Positions 1 to 8,777 of a DNA stretch of 64,000 bases are shown here, piece by piece. Origin of the DNA: Arthrobacter caoxuetaonis (GTDB lineage Bacteria > Actinomycetota > Actinomycetes > Actinomycetales > Micrococcaceae); contig NZ_CP099467.1 in NCBI RefSeq assembly GCF_023921125.1, positions 310,001 through 374,000 of the forward strand, given 5' to 3'. The notes below the pieces were generated by a model. It searched no databases and was not told where the DNA came from. It worked only from the letters and a program-made list of their open reading frames with translations. Each line of letters begins with the position of its first letter. The first letter of the stretch is position 1. The translations under genes were made by a program, and so were the position numbers.

Positions 1-2
1 CT

Positions 3-1229
3 TCCTTGGTCGGCGCAGCCTCCCTGTGGGCTGCCGCGTCCGGGTTCCTGGTCCTGCTGGTGGCAGCAAGGCACCTCTCCCCGGAGGAGAACGCAGAGTT
101 CCTGGTCTTTTGGGCGGCATTGTTCGGTGTCACCGGGGTCCTGGGCGGAGTCACCGTGGAAACGATGCGCGCCGCCGGAGCTGTCACTGCCGGCGCCCGG
201 GGAAGCAGGCCCGGTGCCCTCATCATGCCCAATGCCCTGCTGGCCGGTGCCGCCATGGCAGGAGCCGTCGCCGGGGCCGGGCTGCCGTTCGCCGACCGTC
301 TCTTCTCAGGCCACGGGACCTGGGCTGTCCTGACGCTGGCGGCAGCGGCAGTGATGTTCTCTGTCCATGCCGCGATGGCAGGAGCCCTGCAGGGCAGCGG
401 CCGCTGGGCATCAGTCTCGGCGCTGACCGCGCTCGAAGCGTCGCTCCGGTTCGGTGCCGTAGTGCTGGCGGCTCTGCTTGGCGGTTCACTCTTCGGGGTC
501 GAAGCCGCATGCCTGACTGCCCTGCTCGCGTGGCTGGTGCTGCTGGCAGTCTCGCCGTCTGCCCGCGGGACCCTTCCGATGCGGGCCGACGTGCCGGCGG
601 GGCAGTTGGCGTTCCAGACCGGCCATGCCCTCGTGTCAGCTGCCGCGTCCGCTGCACTGATCGTTTCATTTCCCCTGCTGGTGAAGATCACGACGCCGCC
701 CGAAGACTTCAGCCGCGCTGCTCCCCTGCTGCTGGCCATCACCCTGACGCGTGCCCCGATCATGCTTCCGCTCCACGCATTCCAGGGGATGGTCATGGCC
801 GCCGTCATGGCCTCCGGCACCAAAGCACTCAGGACACCGGTTACAGCCACCCTGGCTCTCGGGGCTGCCGGGGCGGGTCTCTCTGCAGCTGCCGGTCCGC
901 AGCTCATGCTGATCCTGGGACCGGACTACGTTGTGGCCCGCTGGGTGCTGGCCGCTCTGACGATAGCTTCGGCTGTCATTGCCGTGCTGACGCTCACGGG
1001 CACCGCTCTCCTGGCTGAAGGAAGGCACCTGGCCTACGCCGGCGGATGGGTGGCCGCGTCCGTGGCTGCATTCGGCTGCCTGCTGGTTCCTCTGCCGATC
1101 GAGGGCAGGTGTGTTCTGGCGCTGATGGCCGGACCCGCCGCGGGACTGGCCGCTCACTGGTTTGTGCTGCGCCGGGCAGAGAACCGGCCCTCTCCGCACA
1201 CATTAGGGGTACACCCCATCAACGATTAG
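3..1229 (+). CDS. Polytopic membrane protein, polysaccharide-flippase-like (5' end probably outside window)
   Basis: The frame is open from the window edge, so the true start may lie upstream; the first in-window start codon is TTG at 6. The roughly 400 residues form ten or more hydrophobic segments separated by short Arg-containing loops, ending in a basic tail (residues about 385-407). The layout resembles MATE/Wzx-type flippases of the MOP superfamily, which export lipid-linked sugars, but I see no diagnostic motif. The 3' end contains the promoter of the next gene (1174-1204). Function is inferred from topology only. Confidence 0.6.
   Translation, partial: SLVGAASLWAAASGFLVLLVAARHLSPEENAEFLVFWAALFGVTGVLGGVTVETMRAAGAVTAGARGSRPGALIMPNALLAGAAMAGAVAGAGLPFADRLFSGHGTWAVLTLAAAAVMFSVHAAMAGALQGSGRWASVSALTALEASLRFGAVVLAALLGGSLFGVEAACLTALLAWLVLLAVSPSARGTLPMRADVPAGQLAFQTGHALVSAAASAALIVSFPLLVKITTPPEDFSRAAPLLLAITLTRAPIMLPLHAFQGMVMAAVMASGTKALRTPVTATLALGAAGAGLSAAAGPQLMLILGPDYVVARWVLAALTIASAVIAVLTLTGTALLAEGRHLAYAGGWVAASVAAFGCLLVPLPIEGRCVLALMAGPAAGLAAHWFVLRRAENRPSPHTLGVHPIND
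1174..1204 (+). promoter_or_regulatory. GAGAG/CACATA promoter
   Basis: GGGCAGAG, 12 bases, CCGCACACATT. It lies inside the 3' end of the flippase-like gene and precedes the HEAT-repeat gene at 1236 with a leader of about 30 bases containing an AGGA ribosome site. Confidence 0.7.
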
Positions 1230-1235
1230 GACCCC

Positions 1236-2558
1236 ATGTACGTCAGAATTTGCTCAGCAGCCGACATCCGCACCACCGCGGACCCGGCATGGATCCAGAG
1301 CGTCCTGCGCTCCGGCAGCACCGAGGACAGGCGGGACCTGACCAGGAACGAGCACCTGTCGCCGCAGGATTTCGACGTGCTCGCCCGGGATCCCGACGAT
1401 GACGTCCGGGAAGCAGTCGCCGGTCGCCGGGCAATACCGGCAGCGACCCTGTCCCTGCTGGCCGCCGACCCGTCCGAGAGGGTCCGCGCGCAGGCGATAG
1501 GCAACCGGACAGCCGACCCGCAGGCCTTCGCAGCCGCCGTCCTTGGAGGGAAATTCTCCTCCCGGGCGATCTCAACCCTGTGCGACAGCCTCCACGCAGC
1601 GTCCGACACGGCAGTCTTCGAGTACCTCTGGAGCAAGAAGAAGAGCGAACGCGGCCACCTCCTCAGGAAGCTGCATACGGCAGCCACGGAAGGGTTCCCG
1701 CTGGATCCCCGGATTCCTGCCTTCGTCGCCGCCGAGATTCAGGACCAGGCCAACGGCGTCCGCGAGGTGTATGCGATGATCCCGGAAATCTGCGACCCGG
1801 CAGCACTGGACCGGATGAAGGATGACACCCACCGGCCCGTCATCAACGCCATCGCCGGAAACCCGAAGGCATGGGTGTCGACCCACGAGTACCTGGCCGG
1901 CAAGCACAAGACCCCTGCGGTCCGCATCTCGATCGCCAAAGCGACAACGGACGCCGCCCTTTTGGGACGGATCCATGCCGGAACCAAGAGCGCGCAGATC
2001 CACGCAGCCGTAGAAGCGAATCCAGCCTTCACCACCGCCCGGACCGTGTCGCCGATCGTGCCGTTCGCCGCCGGAGGCGCCTTCCTCATCGACGAGGAAG
2101 GGGCATGCTTCGAGAGTGTGGAAGCGCTGGAAGCCGCGGGAATGGCCGGGGACAACACCATCCTGGCCGACTTCGACGGCATGGACTGCGAGGCCTTCAC
2201 CGAGGACAACGCGCAGGCGGTGCGGGCCCTTATCGAGAAGCACGGACTTGCTGGATGTCTCAAGGTCGTCATTGACGAGGACCTCGGCTACTACACGCTC
2301 CTCGGTACTGCGCCCGGATCCCAGACGCACTGCTACCTGAACCTGGACGACGAAACGAACGCTGCCTTCGACGCGGACACCCCCGGAACCTTCATTCTGG
2401 AGCTGCTGCAGTATCTGGCCTCTGTCGGAGGGCCCGGTGACGGCTCCACTGACCTACTGCACAGTGTGTACAAGAACGGGCACATCATCTGGGGAATCGA
2501 GGACGTCAACCACACGCCGTTCACGTGGAAGGACGTCGAACTTCTCCTGAACTCCTAG
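1236..2558 (+). CDS. HEAT/variant leucine-rich-repeat protein
   Basis: 440 residues. The N-terminal half carries short helical repeats of the type LARDPDDDVREAVAGR and LAADPSERVRAQAIGN (about residues 45-95), typical of HEAT/LRV solenoids used for protein binding, and further helical repeats follow to about residue 260. The acidic C-terminal 170 residues match nothing I recognise. ATG at 1236 follows an AGGA site. It is the only gene of the unit started at 1174. Partner and role unknown. Confidence 0.75.
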   Translation: MYVRICSAADIRTTADPAWIQSVLRSGSTEDRRDLTRNEHLSPQDFDVLARDPDDDVREAVAGRRAIPAATLSLLAADPSERVRAQAIGNRTADPQAFAAAVLGGKFSSRAISTLCDSLHAASDTAVFEYLWSKKKSERGHLLRKLHTAATEGFPLDPRIPAFVAAEIQDQANGVREVYAMIPEICDPAALDRMKDDTHRPVINAIAGNPKAWVSTHEYLAGKHKTPAVRISIAKATTDAALLGRIHAGTKSAQIHAAVEANPAFTTARTVSPIVPFAAGGAFLIDEEGACFESVEALEAAGMAGDNTILADFDGMDCEAFTEDNAQAVRALIEKHGLAGCLKVVIDEDLGYYTLLGTAPGSQTHCYLNLDDETNAAFDADTPGTFILELLQYLASVGGPGDGSTDLLHSVYKNGHIIWGIEDVNHTPFTWKDVELLLNS

Positions 2559-2596
2559 GACGCCGGCACCTCCTGGCCGGCCGTTAGGCTGTTGCG

Positions 2597-2863
2597 ATGA
2601 CATACGAGGAACGCTTGTCAGCAGCCATCATCGTCCAGCTTCGGGTTGAGATGGCTGCACGCGACTGGAACCAGCAGGTGCTCAGCGAACGGCTGAACAT
2701 CTTCCCTGCCACCCTAAACCGGTACCTGAAAGGCCACAGGCAGGTCCCTATAGTTACGTTCATCCAGATGGCACGGGTCTTCGGCATGAAGGCGGCAGAA
2801 CTGCTCGGCGCGGCCGAGGATCGAATGGAGCCTGCCAACCCTGAAACCGCGGCGGTCGAGTGA
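2597..2863 (+). CDS. XRE-type helix-turn-helix protein 1
   Basis: 88 residues with a Cro/CI-type HTH at about 20-70: NQQVLSERLNIFPATLNRYLKGHRQVP, followed by the helix that packs against it. Such proteins are usually DNA-binding regulators. ATG at 2597 follows TAGGCT by six bases, the usual geometry of an actinobacterial leaderless promoter, and no ribosome site is visible. It overlaps a paralogous HTH gene by GTGA, so the two are probably co-translated and may heterodimerise. Target unknown. Confidence 0.8.
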   Translation: MTYEERLSAAIIVQLRVEMAARDWNQQVLSERLNIFPATLNRYLKGHRQVPIVTFIQMARVFGMKAAELLGAAEDRMEPANPETAAVE

Positions 2864-3126
2864 ACCGCGCCGAGGCGCTGTCCGCAGCGCTGGTCGCCCA
2901 GCTGCGCAGGGAGCTCACCGAAAAGGGCCGAACCCAGTCTGAACTCAGCGAGAAGCTGGGCATCCACCCGGTGACCATGAACCTTTACCCGAAGGGGCGC
3001 CGGCACATTCCGATGCCCACGTTTTTCCTGCTCGCTGACGAACTCGGGATGACGCCGTCGGATCTCCTCGGTGCGGCCGAGTCCAGGGTGGCAGCAGCCT
3101 CCCCTGAAGGGCGCGGCACCGTGTAG
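2860..3126 (+). CDS. XRE-type helix-turn-helix protein 2
   Basis: 88 residues, GTG start overlapping the previous stop (GTGA). Paralogous to its neighbour: an AALVAQLRREL N-terminus, HTH at about 24-60 (TQSELSEKLGIHPVTMNLYPKG), and the same LLGAAE ending before a variable tail. In the recognition-helix region the RYLKG of copy 1 becomes LYPKG, so specificity may differ or DNA binding may be lost (a proline enters the helix). Probably a regulator paired with the first copy. Confidence 0.8.
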   Translation: MNRAEALSAALVAQLRRELTEKGRTQSELSEKLGIHPVTMNLYPKGRRHIPMPTFFLLADELGMTPSDLLGAAESRVAAASPEGRGTV

Positions 3127-3176
3127 TCCCGGCCGGCGCGGCAGGGCCTGTCTGTCCTGCCGGATAGTGTGTCCGC

Positions 3177-3785
3177 ATGGGGAAAACAGAAACTGCCATG
3201 GGTGTTCTGCTGGCCGGCGCCGGGTACCGCGTCACAGTGAAGCCGCCCGCTGCCAGCACCGCGGATATGGGATGCAAAGCCAGTTCAGAGGCTCTGGACA
3301 TCTATGGCCGCCTGCAGGGCATCCAGGAGCGCACTCTGCTCACCTCCGGCCGCTGGGACATCGCCGTGGAGGGCAACCTGCTCATCGAAGTGGATGAACA
3401 GGAGCATTTCAACCGGCACCGGGCCACCACCCTGGAGGGAACCAGCTACCCGTGGACTGCCGATTACCGGCGGTACTGCACGGAGCACGAATCACGCTGC
3501 CGGACCTATGGAGGGTACTGGGCCTCCGGCTCCTCCTCCGCGATGTTCGGCCCTGCCAGCCCCCAGGGTGACCACACCGGCGTTGGCGCTCCCCGGTGGC
3601 GGCAACGGGCACTCTACGATGCCGTACGCGACGTCTGGGCCCGGGACAACCAGGTCTGGAAGCTTGCCCGGGTGTCCATCTACGATGTGGTCGACGGCGT
3701 CCGCTTCAGGGACGTTCTCGACGGCAGGAGCCGGATTGCACCGGAGCGCCTGCGGGAGATGATCGAGTCCCGCACTCTGGCATAG
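3177..3785 (+). CDS. Possible PD-(D/E)xK-like nuclease domain protein
   Basis: 202 residues. A central stretch, WDIAVEGNLLIEVDEQEHFNRHR (about 60-83), has the acidic-hydrophobic-acidic pattern of restriction-endonuclease-fold proteins (D...IEVDEQ) and resembles the uncharacterised DUF7255 family; an aromatic, Arg-rich segment follows. ATG at 3177 follows TAGTGT by six bases, consistent with leaderless expression from a standard actinobacterial -10. Nuclease activity is inferred from the motif only. Confidence 0.5.
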   Translation: MGKTETAMGVLLAGAGYRVTVKPPAASTADMGCKASSEALDIYGRLQGIQERTLLTSGRWDIAVEGNLLIEVDEQEHFNRHRATTLEGTSYPWTADYRRYCTEHESRCRTYGGYWASGSSSAMFGPASPQGDHTGVGAPRWRQRALYDAVRDVWARDNQVWKLARVSIYDVVDGVRFRDVLDGRSRIAPERLREMIESRTLA

Positions 3786-3808
3786 CAGGCACGCCCATGC
3801 GCGCCGCC

Positions 3809-3839
3809 GGTGAGCGCAAACACTGCGTCCGCACACATA
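3809..3839 (+). promoter_or_regulatory. GAGAG/CACATA promoter (leaderless)
   Basis: GGTGAGCG, 12 bases, CCGCACACATA, six bases, then ATG 3846 of the RNA ligase. Confidence 0.8.
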
Positions 3840-3845
3840 GGCGGT

Positions 3846-4898
3846 ATGACAACCCTTGCCGGAGCCCCGGTCCGTGAACTTGACCGCACACTCGCCACAC
3901 TTGAGCGCATCAGTGCCCTGACCCCGATCGAGAACGCCGACGCCATCGAATCCGCAACCGTGCGGGGCTGGAACGTCGTCGTGAAGAAGGGCGAGTTCGC
4001 CGTCGGCGACCCGGTCATCTACTTCGAGATCAACTCCCTGCTGCCCCTGGACGATCAGCGTTTCGCTTTCCTGGCACCCCGCGGGGAGAAGACCGTCAAC
4101 GGCATCCGCGGCCATGTGCTGAAGACCGCCCGGCTGCGCGGCACCTACTCACAGGGCCTGGTCCTGCCCGTGGCATTATTCCCTGAGGTCAATGAGTGCC
4201 TGGACGGGATCACGTTCGCTGAACGCCTGGGCATCAGCAAGTACGAGGAGCCGGTCCCGGCCGAGATGGAAGGCAAGGCAGCAGGCCCGTTCCCGCGCGA
4301 CTTCGCCCCAAAGACCACTATCGAGCGTGCCCAGAATCTCACCGCGGCATGGGACAGGATCCGCAACCTGCCGTTCATCGCCACCGAGAAGATCGACGGC
4401 ACCTCCACCACCTTCATCAATGACGGAGGCCGCCTGCGCGTGGCCGGACGGAACTGGGAGTACACCGAACCGGCCTCACCGGCTGAAGGCTCGGTCCCAT
4501 GGAAGATCGCCGCCGAGTACGGCATCCTCGAGAAACTTCCTGAAGGCTGGGCCGTGCAGGGAGAGATCTACGGTGCCGGTGTGACCGCAAAGAACCGGCT
4601 GAAGATCAACGGCAAGCGTTTCGCAGCGTTCAACGTCCTGGACCACGGTGTCCCCGTCCCCCGCAGTGCCTGGCCCTTCGGCATCGGCCTGATGGCCGCA
4701 CCCGTCCTCAAGCTCCGCCTGCCGGCCACCGTCGCCGAAGCTGTCGAGCAGGTCAACGGCCTCGAATCGGTCATCACCCCCGGCGTACAGGCTGAAGGTG
4801 TCGTCTGGCACCACGCCAACGGCACCGCCGTGCAGGAACTTGGCGGCCGCACCGCCTTCAAGGTCATCAACAACAAATGGCTGCTGAAGAACTCATGA
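3846..4898 (+). CDS. RNA ligase, DraRnl (Rnl5)-like
   Basis: 350 residues. An N-terminal OB-fold-like part (about 1-140: WNVVVKKGEFAVGDPVIYFEI) is followed by a nucleotidyltransferase domain with motif I EKIDGTS, where K182 is the expected AMP-accepting lysine, motif IIIa-like VQGEIYG, motif IV EGVVW and motif V AFKVINNKWL. This order (N-terminal OB, then ligase) is that of the Deinococcus RNA ligase family, which seals nicked RNA in duplexes. All catalytic motifs look intact. ATG 3846 is chosen because it sits six bases after the CACATA box. It probably works in RNA repair; a phage-derived origin is possible. Confidence 0.85.
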   Translation: MTTLAGAPVRELDRTLATLERISALTPIENADAIESATVRGWNVVVKKGEFAVGDPVIYFEINSLLPLDDQRFAFLAPRGEKTVNGIRGHVLKTARLRGTYSQGLVLPVALFPEVNECLDGITFAERLGISKYEEPVPAEMEGKAAGPFPRDFAPKTTIERAQNLTAAWDRIRNLPFIATEKIDGTSTTFINDGGRLRVAGRNWEYTEPASPAEGSVPWKIAAEYGILEKLPEGWAVQGEIYGAGVTAKNRLKINGKRFAAFNVLDHGVPVPRSAWPFGIGLMAAPVLKLRLPATVAEAVEQVNGLESVITPGVQAEGVVWHHANGTAVQELGGRTAFKVINNKWLLKNS

Positions 4899-4987
4899 CG
4901 GGCGCCGCAGCCCTGTCCACGAACTGAACCACCCCCGGATGACCCCCTGACCGTCCGGCCCCACCCCAACATCCCCTAGGAGAACCC

Positions 4988-5332
4988 TTGGAAATTGCCC
5001 TGATCACCGCCGGCTTCATGGTCGTCGCCGCTGCCGTATCCATCCCGGCCTACAAGATCGTCAAGCGGAACTCAGACAAGACCCTCCAGCGCGGAGCCTA
5101 CGCACCGGCACGCACCGGCTCCCCCGCAGCGGGGTCCTCGTCGGCTCCGGACAGCGACAACGCCGCCTGGTACGCGACAATGATCGCCGGCCTCAGCGGC
5201 TCGTCTTCCGCCTCGTCGTCGTCCCGGAGCTCCGATTCGGATTCGCCGTCAGCCAGCCACCACTCCCCGTCGCACAGCAGCTATGACTCCGGTTCCAGCT
5301 GGTCCGACTCCGGCTCTTCGAGCTTCGACTAA
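4988..5332 (+). CDS. Membrane-anchored serine-rich protein
   Basis: 114 residues from a TTG start preceded by AGGAGA. One N-terminal transmembrane helix (about 4-24), a short basic stretch (KIVKRNSDK), then a low-complexity tail dominated by Ser, Asp and Gly up to SSSFD at the end. Such tails occur on small cell-surface or TPM-associated proteins, but I cannot assign a function. It is followed after 14 bases by the next gene, so probably co-transcribed. Confidence 0.65.
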   Translation: MEIALITAGFMVVAAAVSIPAYKIVKRNSDKTLQRGAYAPARTGSPAAGSSSAPDSDNAAWYATMIAGLSGSSSASSSSRSSDSDSPSASHHSPSHSSYDSGSSWSDSGSSSFD

Positions 5333-5346
5333 CAGCCGGGAGAAAC

Positions 5347-5949
5347 ATGGATCCCCTTTCATACGAGCAGCTGCCGGCAGTCAGGTTCATTGAGGTCATG
5401 GGCGGCCCCGTCCTCGTGCTGGTCGGCGAGACCATCACCCTCGAGACTGGACAGGCAGCCATTCAGACAGCACCCGGCACGGTGCACGCGATACCGGAGG
5501 GCTATCGTGCCGCCGTTGATTTCATGCGTACGCCCCGCAGTGTGTCGCATGTGACCGATTTCAAGAACCGCTACGGACTTCGGCACAAACCCCTGAACCT
5601 GCTGGAGGATGCGGGCGCGATCCTGCGCATCAAAACGTCCACGCCCCTGAAGGCTGCCGACGGTTTCAAGGGTGTCCGCCTCGTCGCCCAGAGCGTCAAA
5701 GGCGGACCTGCCGGCCACGGGACAACCCTCGTAGCCGTTCACCGCGACGCCGACGCCGAGCAGGACATGTACGTCACCGAAGCGCTGGCGGCGGTCCTGT
5801 GGGATTTGGAGGCACCCGTAGACCTTCCTAAAGCGATCCGCCTCGTTGACGACGGGGCCGGTCCGGAGCTGACGGCCCGCCGGGTCCTGACCAACCTGCC
5901 GAATCTGCTGAGCCTGCGCCTGGCACGGCTGGAACGGGTGGACACATGA
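5347..5949 (+). CDS. Hypothetical protein
   Basis: 200 residues, ATG after GGGAGA. No recognisable domain; mixed alpha/beta composition with no signal peptide or membrane segment, so probably cytoplasmic. The next gene starts in its last codons (ATGA overlap), which points to translational coupling and a shared role with that product. Confidence 0.6.
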   Translation: MDPLSYEQLPAVRFIEVMGGPVLVLVGETITLETGQAAIQTAPGTVHAIPEGYRAAVDFMRTPRSVSHVTDFKNRYGLRHKPLNLLEDAGAILRIKTSTPLKAADGFKGVRLVAQSVKGGPAGHGTTLVAVHRDADAEQDMYVTEALAAVLWDLEAPVDLPKAIRLVDDGAGPELTARRVLTNLPNLLSLRLARLERVDT

Positions 5950-6467
5950 GCGCCAGTATCACCGTCGACAACGCCGCCGGAAGCCAGATCACAGTGAACA
6001 ACCTGCTTCAGCTCTCTGTCGATGACGCCTCAACCGTCGTGGTCAGCCTGGGCGCCGGCGTCAGCGTGAAGGTGCTGGACGGCGGGCGGGTCGTCTTCAT
6101 GCGCGACGACGTCCTGCTGCTGCCGCGGCTGGAAACAGTCCTGGAAGCCATGATCCATCGTGCGGCACCGCGCGGGGCCCGGGCGGTCCACCGCCTCCGC
6201 GGAGCACTCAACGGGGTTCTTGCCCGCTACCCCGACGCCGTGGCGTCCAACTCGACGGCGGGACCCCAGCAGGTTCCACGGTGGGCGGGACCCAGCGAAA
6301 CAGCCATGCCCGTGGTCCCTGACGAGCCCCTCCCGGGCACGTACCCGGCCTCCCCGCTGGGCGCAGTCTTCTGGATGGAGGACGGCGCCCGCATGCGGGC
6401 CGAAATCAACATGGCAGGCATCATCGGCCAGCCTTCCCGCTACCGGGTCCAGCCGGCGGGATCCTGA
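5946..6467 (+). CDS. Hypothetical protein
   Basis: 173 residues, coupled to the upstream gene by ATGA. The N-terminal 60 residues alternate polar and hydrophobic residues (ITVDNAAGSQITVNNLLQLSVDD), suggesting a beta-rich domain, followed by an Arg-rich helix and a Pro/Gly-rich C-terminus. No homologous family recognised. Confidence 0.6.
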   Translation: MSASITVDNAAGSQITVNNLLQLSVDDASTVVVSLGAGVSVKVLDGGRVVFMRDDVLLLPRLETVLEAMIHRAAPRGARAVHRLRGALNGVLARYPDAVASNSTAGPQQVPRWAGPSETAMPVVPDEPLPGTYPASPLGAVFWMEDGARMRAEINMAGIIGQPSRYRVQPAGS

Positions 6468-6472
6468 CGCCC

Positions 6473-6503
6473 GGGGAGAGATCCGGGCCCGTCCGCACAC
6501 ATG
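6473..6503 (+). promoter_or_regulatory. GAGAG/CACATA promoter (leaderless)
   Basis: GGGGAGAG, 12 bases, CCGCACACATG, six bases, then ATG 6510. Confidence 0.75.
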
Positions 6504-6509
6504 GGAGTT

Positions 6510-7070
6510 ATGAGAACCCTTGACCGTGAATACCTTGCCACCCACCCCGAAGGCGACGAGAAGGCCAACTTCAAGCTGACCGTCAACGTCCCCTCCAGTC
6601 TCGATGTGAAGGACAACCCGGACGGGACCCGGCCCAGCATCACGGTCGACGTCACCGCGGAGACCTACCTGGTCGCCATCAGCCTCCTGAGCGAAATGCA
6701 CGGGAAAGCCGATGAGCTCATGATCGGCTGGCTGGGCGAACAGCTCACCGAGGAAGAGCACAAGATCCTTGAGCAGCTGACCGAGGAGTCGGAGCCCGTC
6801 CCGTTCCTGAAAGAGGCCGTCGAAAAGATCCATGAGCCGTTCCTGACCTTCACGACCGGCGTCGAAGCAGTCCTGATCGTCGACGGCAAGGAGGTCACCA
6901 AGGACGTGGACGTGACCATCACCGCTCCGAGCGTCTCCTCCGGCGTAAGCGCTTTCGAGCACCTGACGTCCCCGCGGATGCTCATGAGCGTTGCCGTGAG
7001 TTTCTCCCCCGAGGAAGAGGACGACGAGTTCGGCTACGGAAGCGCGAACGAGATCCTCGTCCGTTCCTGA
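6510..7070 (+). CDS. Hypothetical acidic protein
   Basis: 186 residues, very acidic, no membrane segment. Two beta-rich stretches (residues about 15-60 and 105-145) flank a Glu/Lys-rich helical centre (LTEEEHKILEQLTEESE). The ATG at 6510 is placed by the promoter motif rather than the in-frame ATG at 6501, which lies inside the promoter. Single-gene unit; function unknown. Confidence 0.65.
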   Translation: MRTLDREYLATHPEGDEKANFKLTVNVPSSLDVKDNPDGTRPSITVDVTAETYLVAISLLSEMHGKADELMIGWLGEQLTEEEHKILEQLTEESEPVPFLKEAVEKIHEPFLTFTTGVEAVLIVDGKEVTKDVDVTITAPSVSSGVSAFEHLTSPRMLMSVAVSFSPEEEDDEFGYGSANEILVRS

Positions 7071-7179
7071 TGCCCTGCCCGTGCACCGCTGCCAACCGGC
7101 GGTGTACGGGCGGTGCCCTGTAGTAAAACAGATTGCCCCTGGGATCCCTGCCGGGAGCCGCGAGAGAAGGAAATGTCAG

Positions 7180-7761
7180 TTGAATGCCTGGGAGCCGGTC
7201 TATACCGCAACGGTCTGGCTGGTCATCGCCGCTATTGCCGCCGCAGGAATACTCAGTGAGCGGTGGAGTGTCGCCCGGGCACTGAAGCTTGCCCGGTCAG
7301 GCAGGCCACTGACCCCTGCCCAGCAGGCCCTGGCCTACGGGGACGCCGGTACGGGCATCACTGCGGGGAAAGGCAGGCTTGCAATCGAGCTGACCGAACG
7401 CGACCTTGCCCTTGGCCGGCGTGCGGCCCGCGCCTTCAACGCAGGCACGATCGTCACGATCATCGTGATGGCAGCCATCGCGGTCTTCGTCTGGCTCAGC
7501 GTCCCGCTGGACACATCAGTCCGGTACAGTGGCCAGGCCCGCAAGCCCGAGCGGATGAACATCGTCCCGGCGCTCCTGCCCGCCATAGGTTTCTGCGCGC
7601 TGCTCATGAGAGGGGCCCGCTCACCGGATGCGGAACACATGGGCAAAAGATCCCGGTACGGCACCTACATCCTTGGCGCGCTCCTGCTTGGCTGGGCTTT
7701 GTACATCCACGCGGCGATAGCCATCGAGGGTCTCGTCGAAGGCGGGTTCCTCACCCTCTAG
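7180..7761 (+). CDS. Integral membrane protein
   Basis: 193 residues from TTG 7180, chosen because AGAAGGAAA lies just upstream; the upstream in-frame GTG at 7081 would add a poor non-hydrophobic extension. Transmembrane segments at about 9-27, 88-108, 128-143 and 162-180; the loop 30-80 (SVARALKLARSGRPLTPAQQALAYGD) is cytoplasmic-like. No family recognised. Confidence 0.6.
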   Translation: MNAWEPVYTATVWLVIAAIAAAGILSERWSVARALKLARSGRPLTPAQQALAYGDAGTGITAGKGRLAIELTERDLALGRRAARAFNAGTIVTIIVMAAIAVFVWLSVPLDTSVRYSGQARKPERMNIVPALLPAIGFCALLMRGARSPDAEHMGKRSRYGTYILGALLLGWALYIHAAIAIEGLVEGGFLTL

Positions 7762-7827
7762 GTCCCGGCCGCCGTAACAAGGCCCCCTTCAGCACGACGT
7801 GTCCCTCACGGCACGTACACTGCCGCT

Positions 7828-8652
7828 ATGACATCCGGGGGGACAAAAGAAGAGGGCGGCACTGAAGGCAAGGGCAGCTGGCTCGCGTTCGGTGCCATGG
7901 TCGCTGCGGTCATAGCCGTGGCGGTACTGGCGTTGTGGGCGACCGGTTACTGGGACAAGGACCCCGCCAGCAGCGCGGGCAGCGCACAGTCCAGCAGCCC
8001 CAGGCCGTCGGCATCGAAGTCGCCGGCTGCTGCCAAGGCCACGCCCAGCCCTTCCGCGAAGACGGCGAAACCGTCACCGAAGCCGCTTCCTACCCGGTCC
8101 GTCCCGCCCCAGAAGAGTGCCTACATTCCCCCGCCGGCGCCGCCGCCTGCCGCCCAGCCGGAGCCGGAACCCTGGCCGCCCGCGAAAGAATGCCCGGTCG
8201 GGCAGATCACTGCCCGCCTTACGTCGGTGGATTTCACTGAATCGCTCCCCGGCTACGGGATGGGATACGTCACGGTCACCGGCCGCGGCGTCCTGACGAA
8301 CGGGACCAACGTGCCCGTGACCTTCCCCGAGTACGACATCCCCAATTTCTACGGTCTCGATGAGCGTGGCCAGAGCAGCGTCATTGAGCTGTACGGGACA
8401 TTCGACCGGGTTCCACCGCCCGGGCAACCGTCCACCGGGTATATCGTGCTCGGGCCCGGGGAGTCGGTCGGCTACACGGCGACAGCCGAGAATGAGTTCC
8501 TGGAGACCCTGACCGAAGTGAAGTACTGGCACTCCTCCAACGGGCTCGCGTCGACGTTGATCAGTTTCCCGGATGAATACATCCTGGACTGCTCTGTTCC
8601 CTACGAAACGCCTGACGCCAGCATGTCGATCCCCAACACGTTCACAGGGTGA
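7828..8652 (+). CDS. Membrane-anchored protein with Pro/Ser-rich stalk and extracytoplasmic domain
   Basis: 274 residues: a short cytoplasmic head, one transmembrane helix (about 20-40), a Ser/Pro/Lys/Ala-rich linker (50-120), then a beta-rich domain of about 140 residues with two Cys (C125 region and C258 region) that could form a disulphide outside the cell. Resembles DUF4352-like or other immunoglobulin-fold stalked proteins of actinobacteria. ATG at 7828 follows TACACT by six bases, a leaderless arrangement. Confidence 0.65.
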   Translation: MTSGGTKEEGGTEGKGSWLAFGAMVAAVIAVAVLALWATGYWDKDPASSAGSAQSSSPRPSASKSPAAAKATPSPSAKTAKPSPKPLPTRSVPPQKSAYIPPPAPPPAAQPEPEPWPPAKECPVGQITARLTSVDFTESLPGYGMGYVTVTGRGVLTNGTNVPVTFPEYDIPNFYGLDERGQSSVIELYGTFDRVPPPGQPSTGYIVLGPGESVGYTATAENEFLETLTEVKYWHSSNGLASTLISFPDEYILDCSVPYETPDASMSIPNTFTG

Positions 8653-8692
8653 GCGAGTAGCGGCCGCAGCGGCATGGGGTTGAAGAGTGCGT

Positions 8693-8723
8693 GGTGAGAG
8701 ATTCAAACCTCTCCGCACACATA
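8693..8723 (+). promoter_or_regulatory. GAGAG/CACATA promoter (leadered)
   Basis: GGTGAGAG, 12 bases, CCGCACACATA; the downstream gene starts at GTG 8778 after a leader of about 50 bases. Confidence 0.75.
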
Positions 8724-8777
8724 GAGGGTGCGGGCCACGAACGGCCCACCACTTCGAACCCTCGAAAGCAGGCCCTC

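Noticed and set aside
3829..3845. AGG(A/C)GG-like bases between CACATA and ATG as a Shine-Dalgarno site
   Set aside because: At nearly all copies the G-rich run ends one or two bases from ATG, too close for a ribosome site, and the run is not conserved (e.g. TTGGGT, GATCCC); leaderless initiation fits better.
6501..6509. In-frame ATG at 6501 as start of the 6510 gene
   Set aside because: It lies inside the promoter motif (CACACATGGG); in the other members of the set the start is the ATG six bases after the box.
8691..8777. Longer version of the SPFH protein starting at 8691
   Set aside because: It would translate the GAGAG/CACATA promoter itself and adds a polar extension before the first membrane helix.
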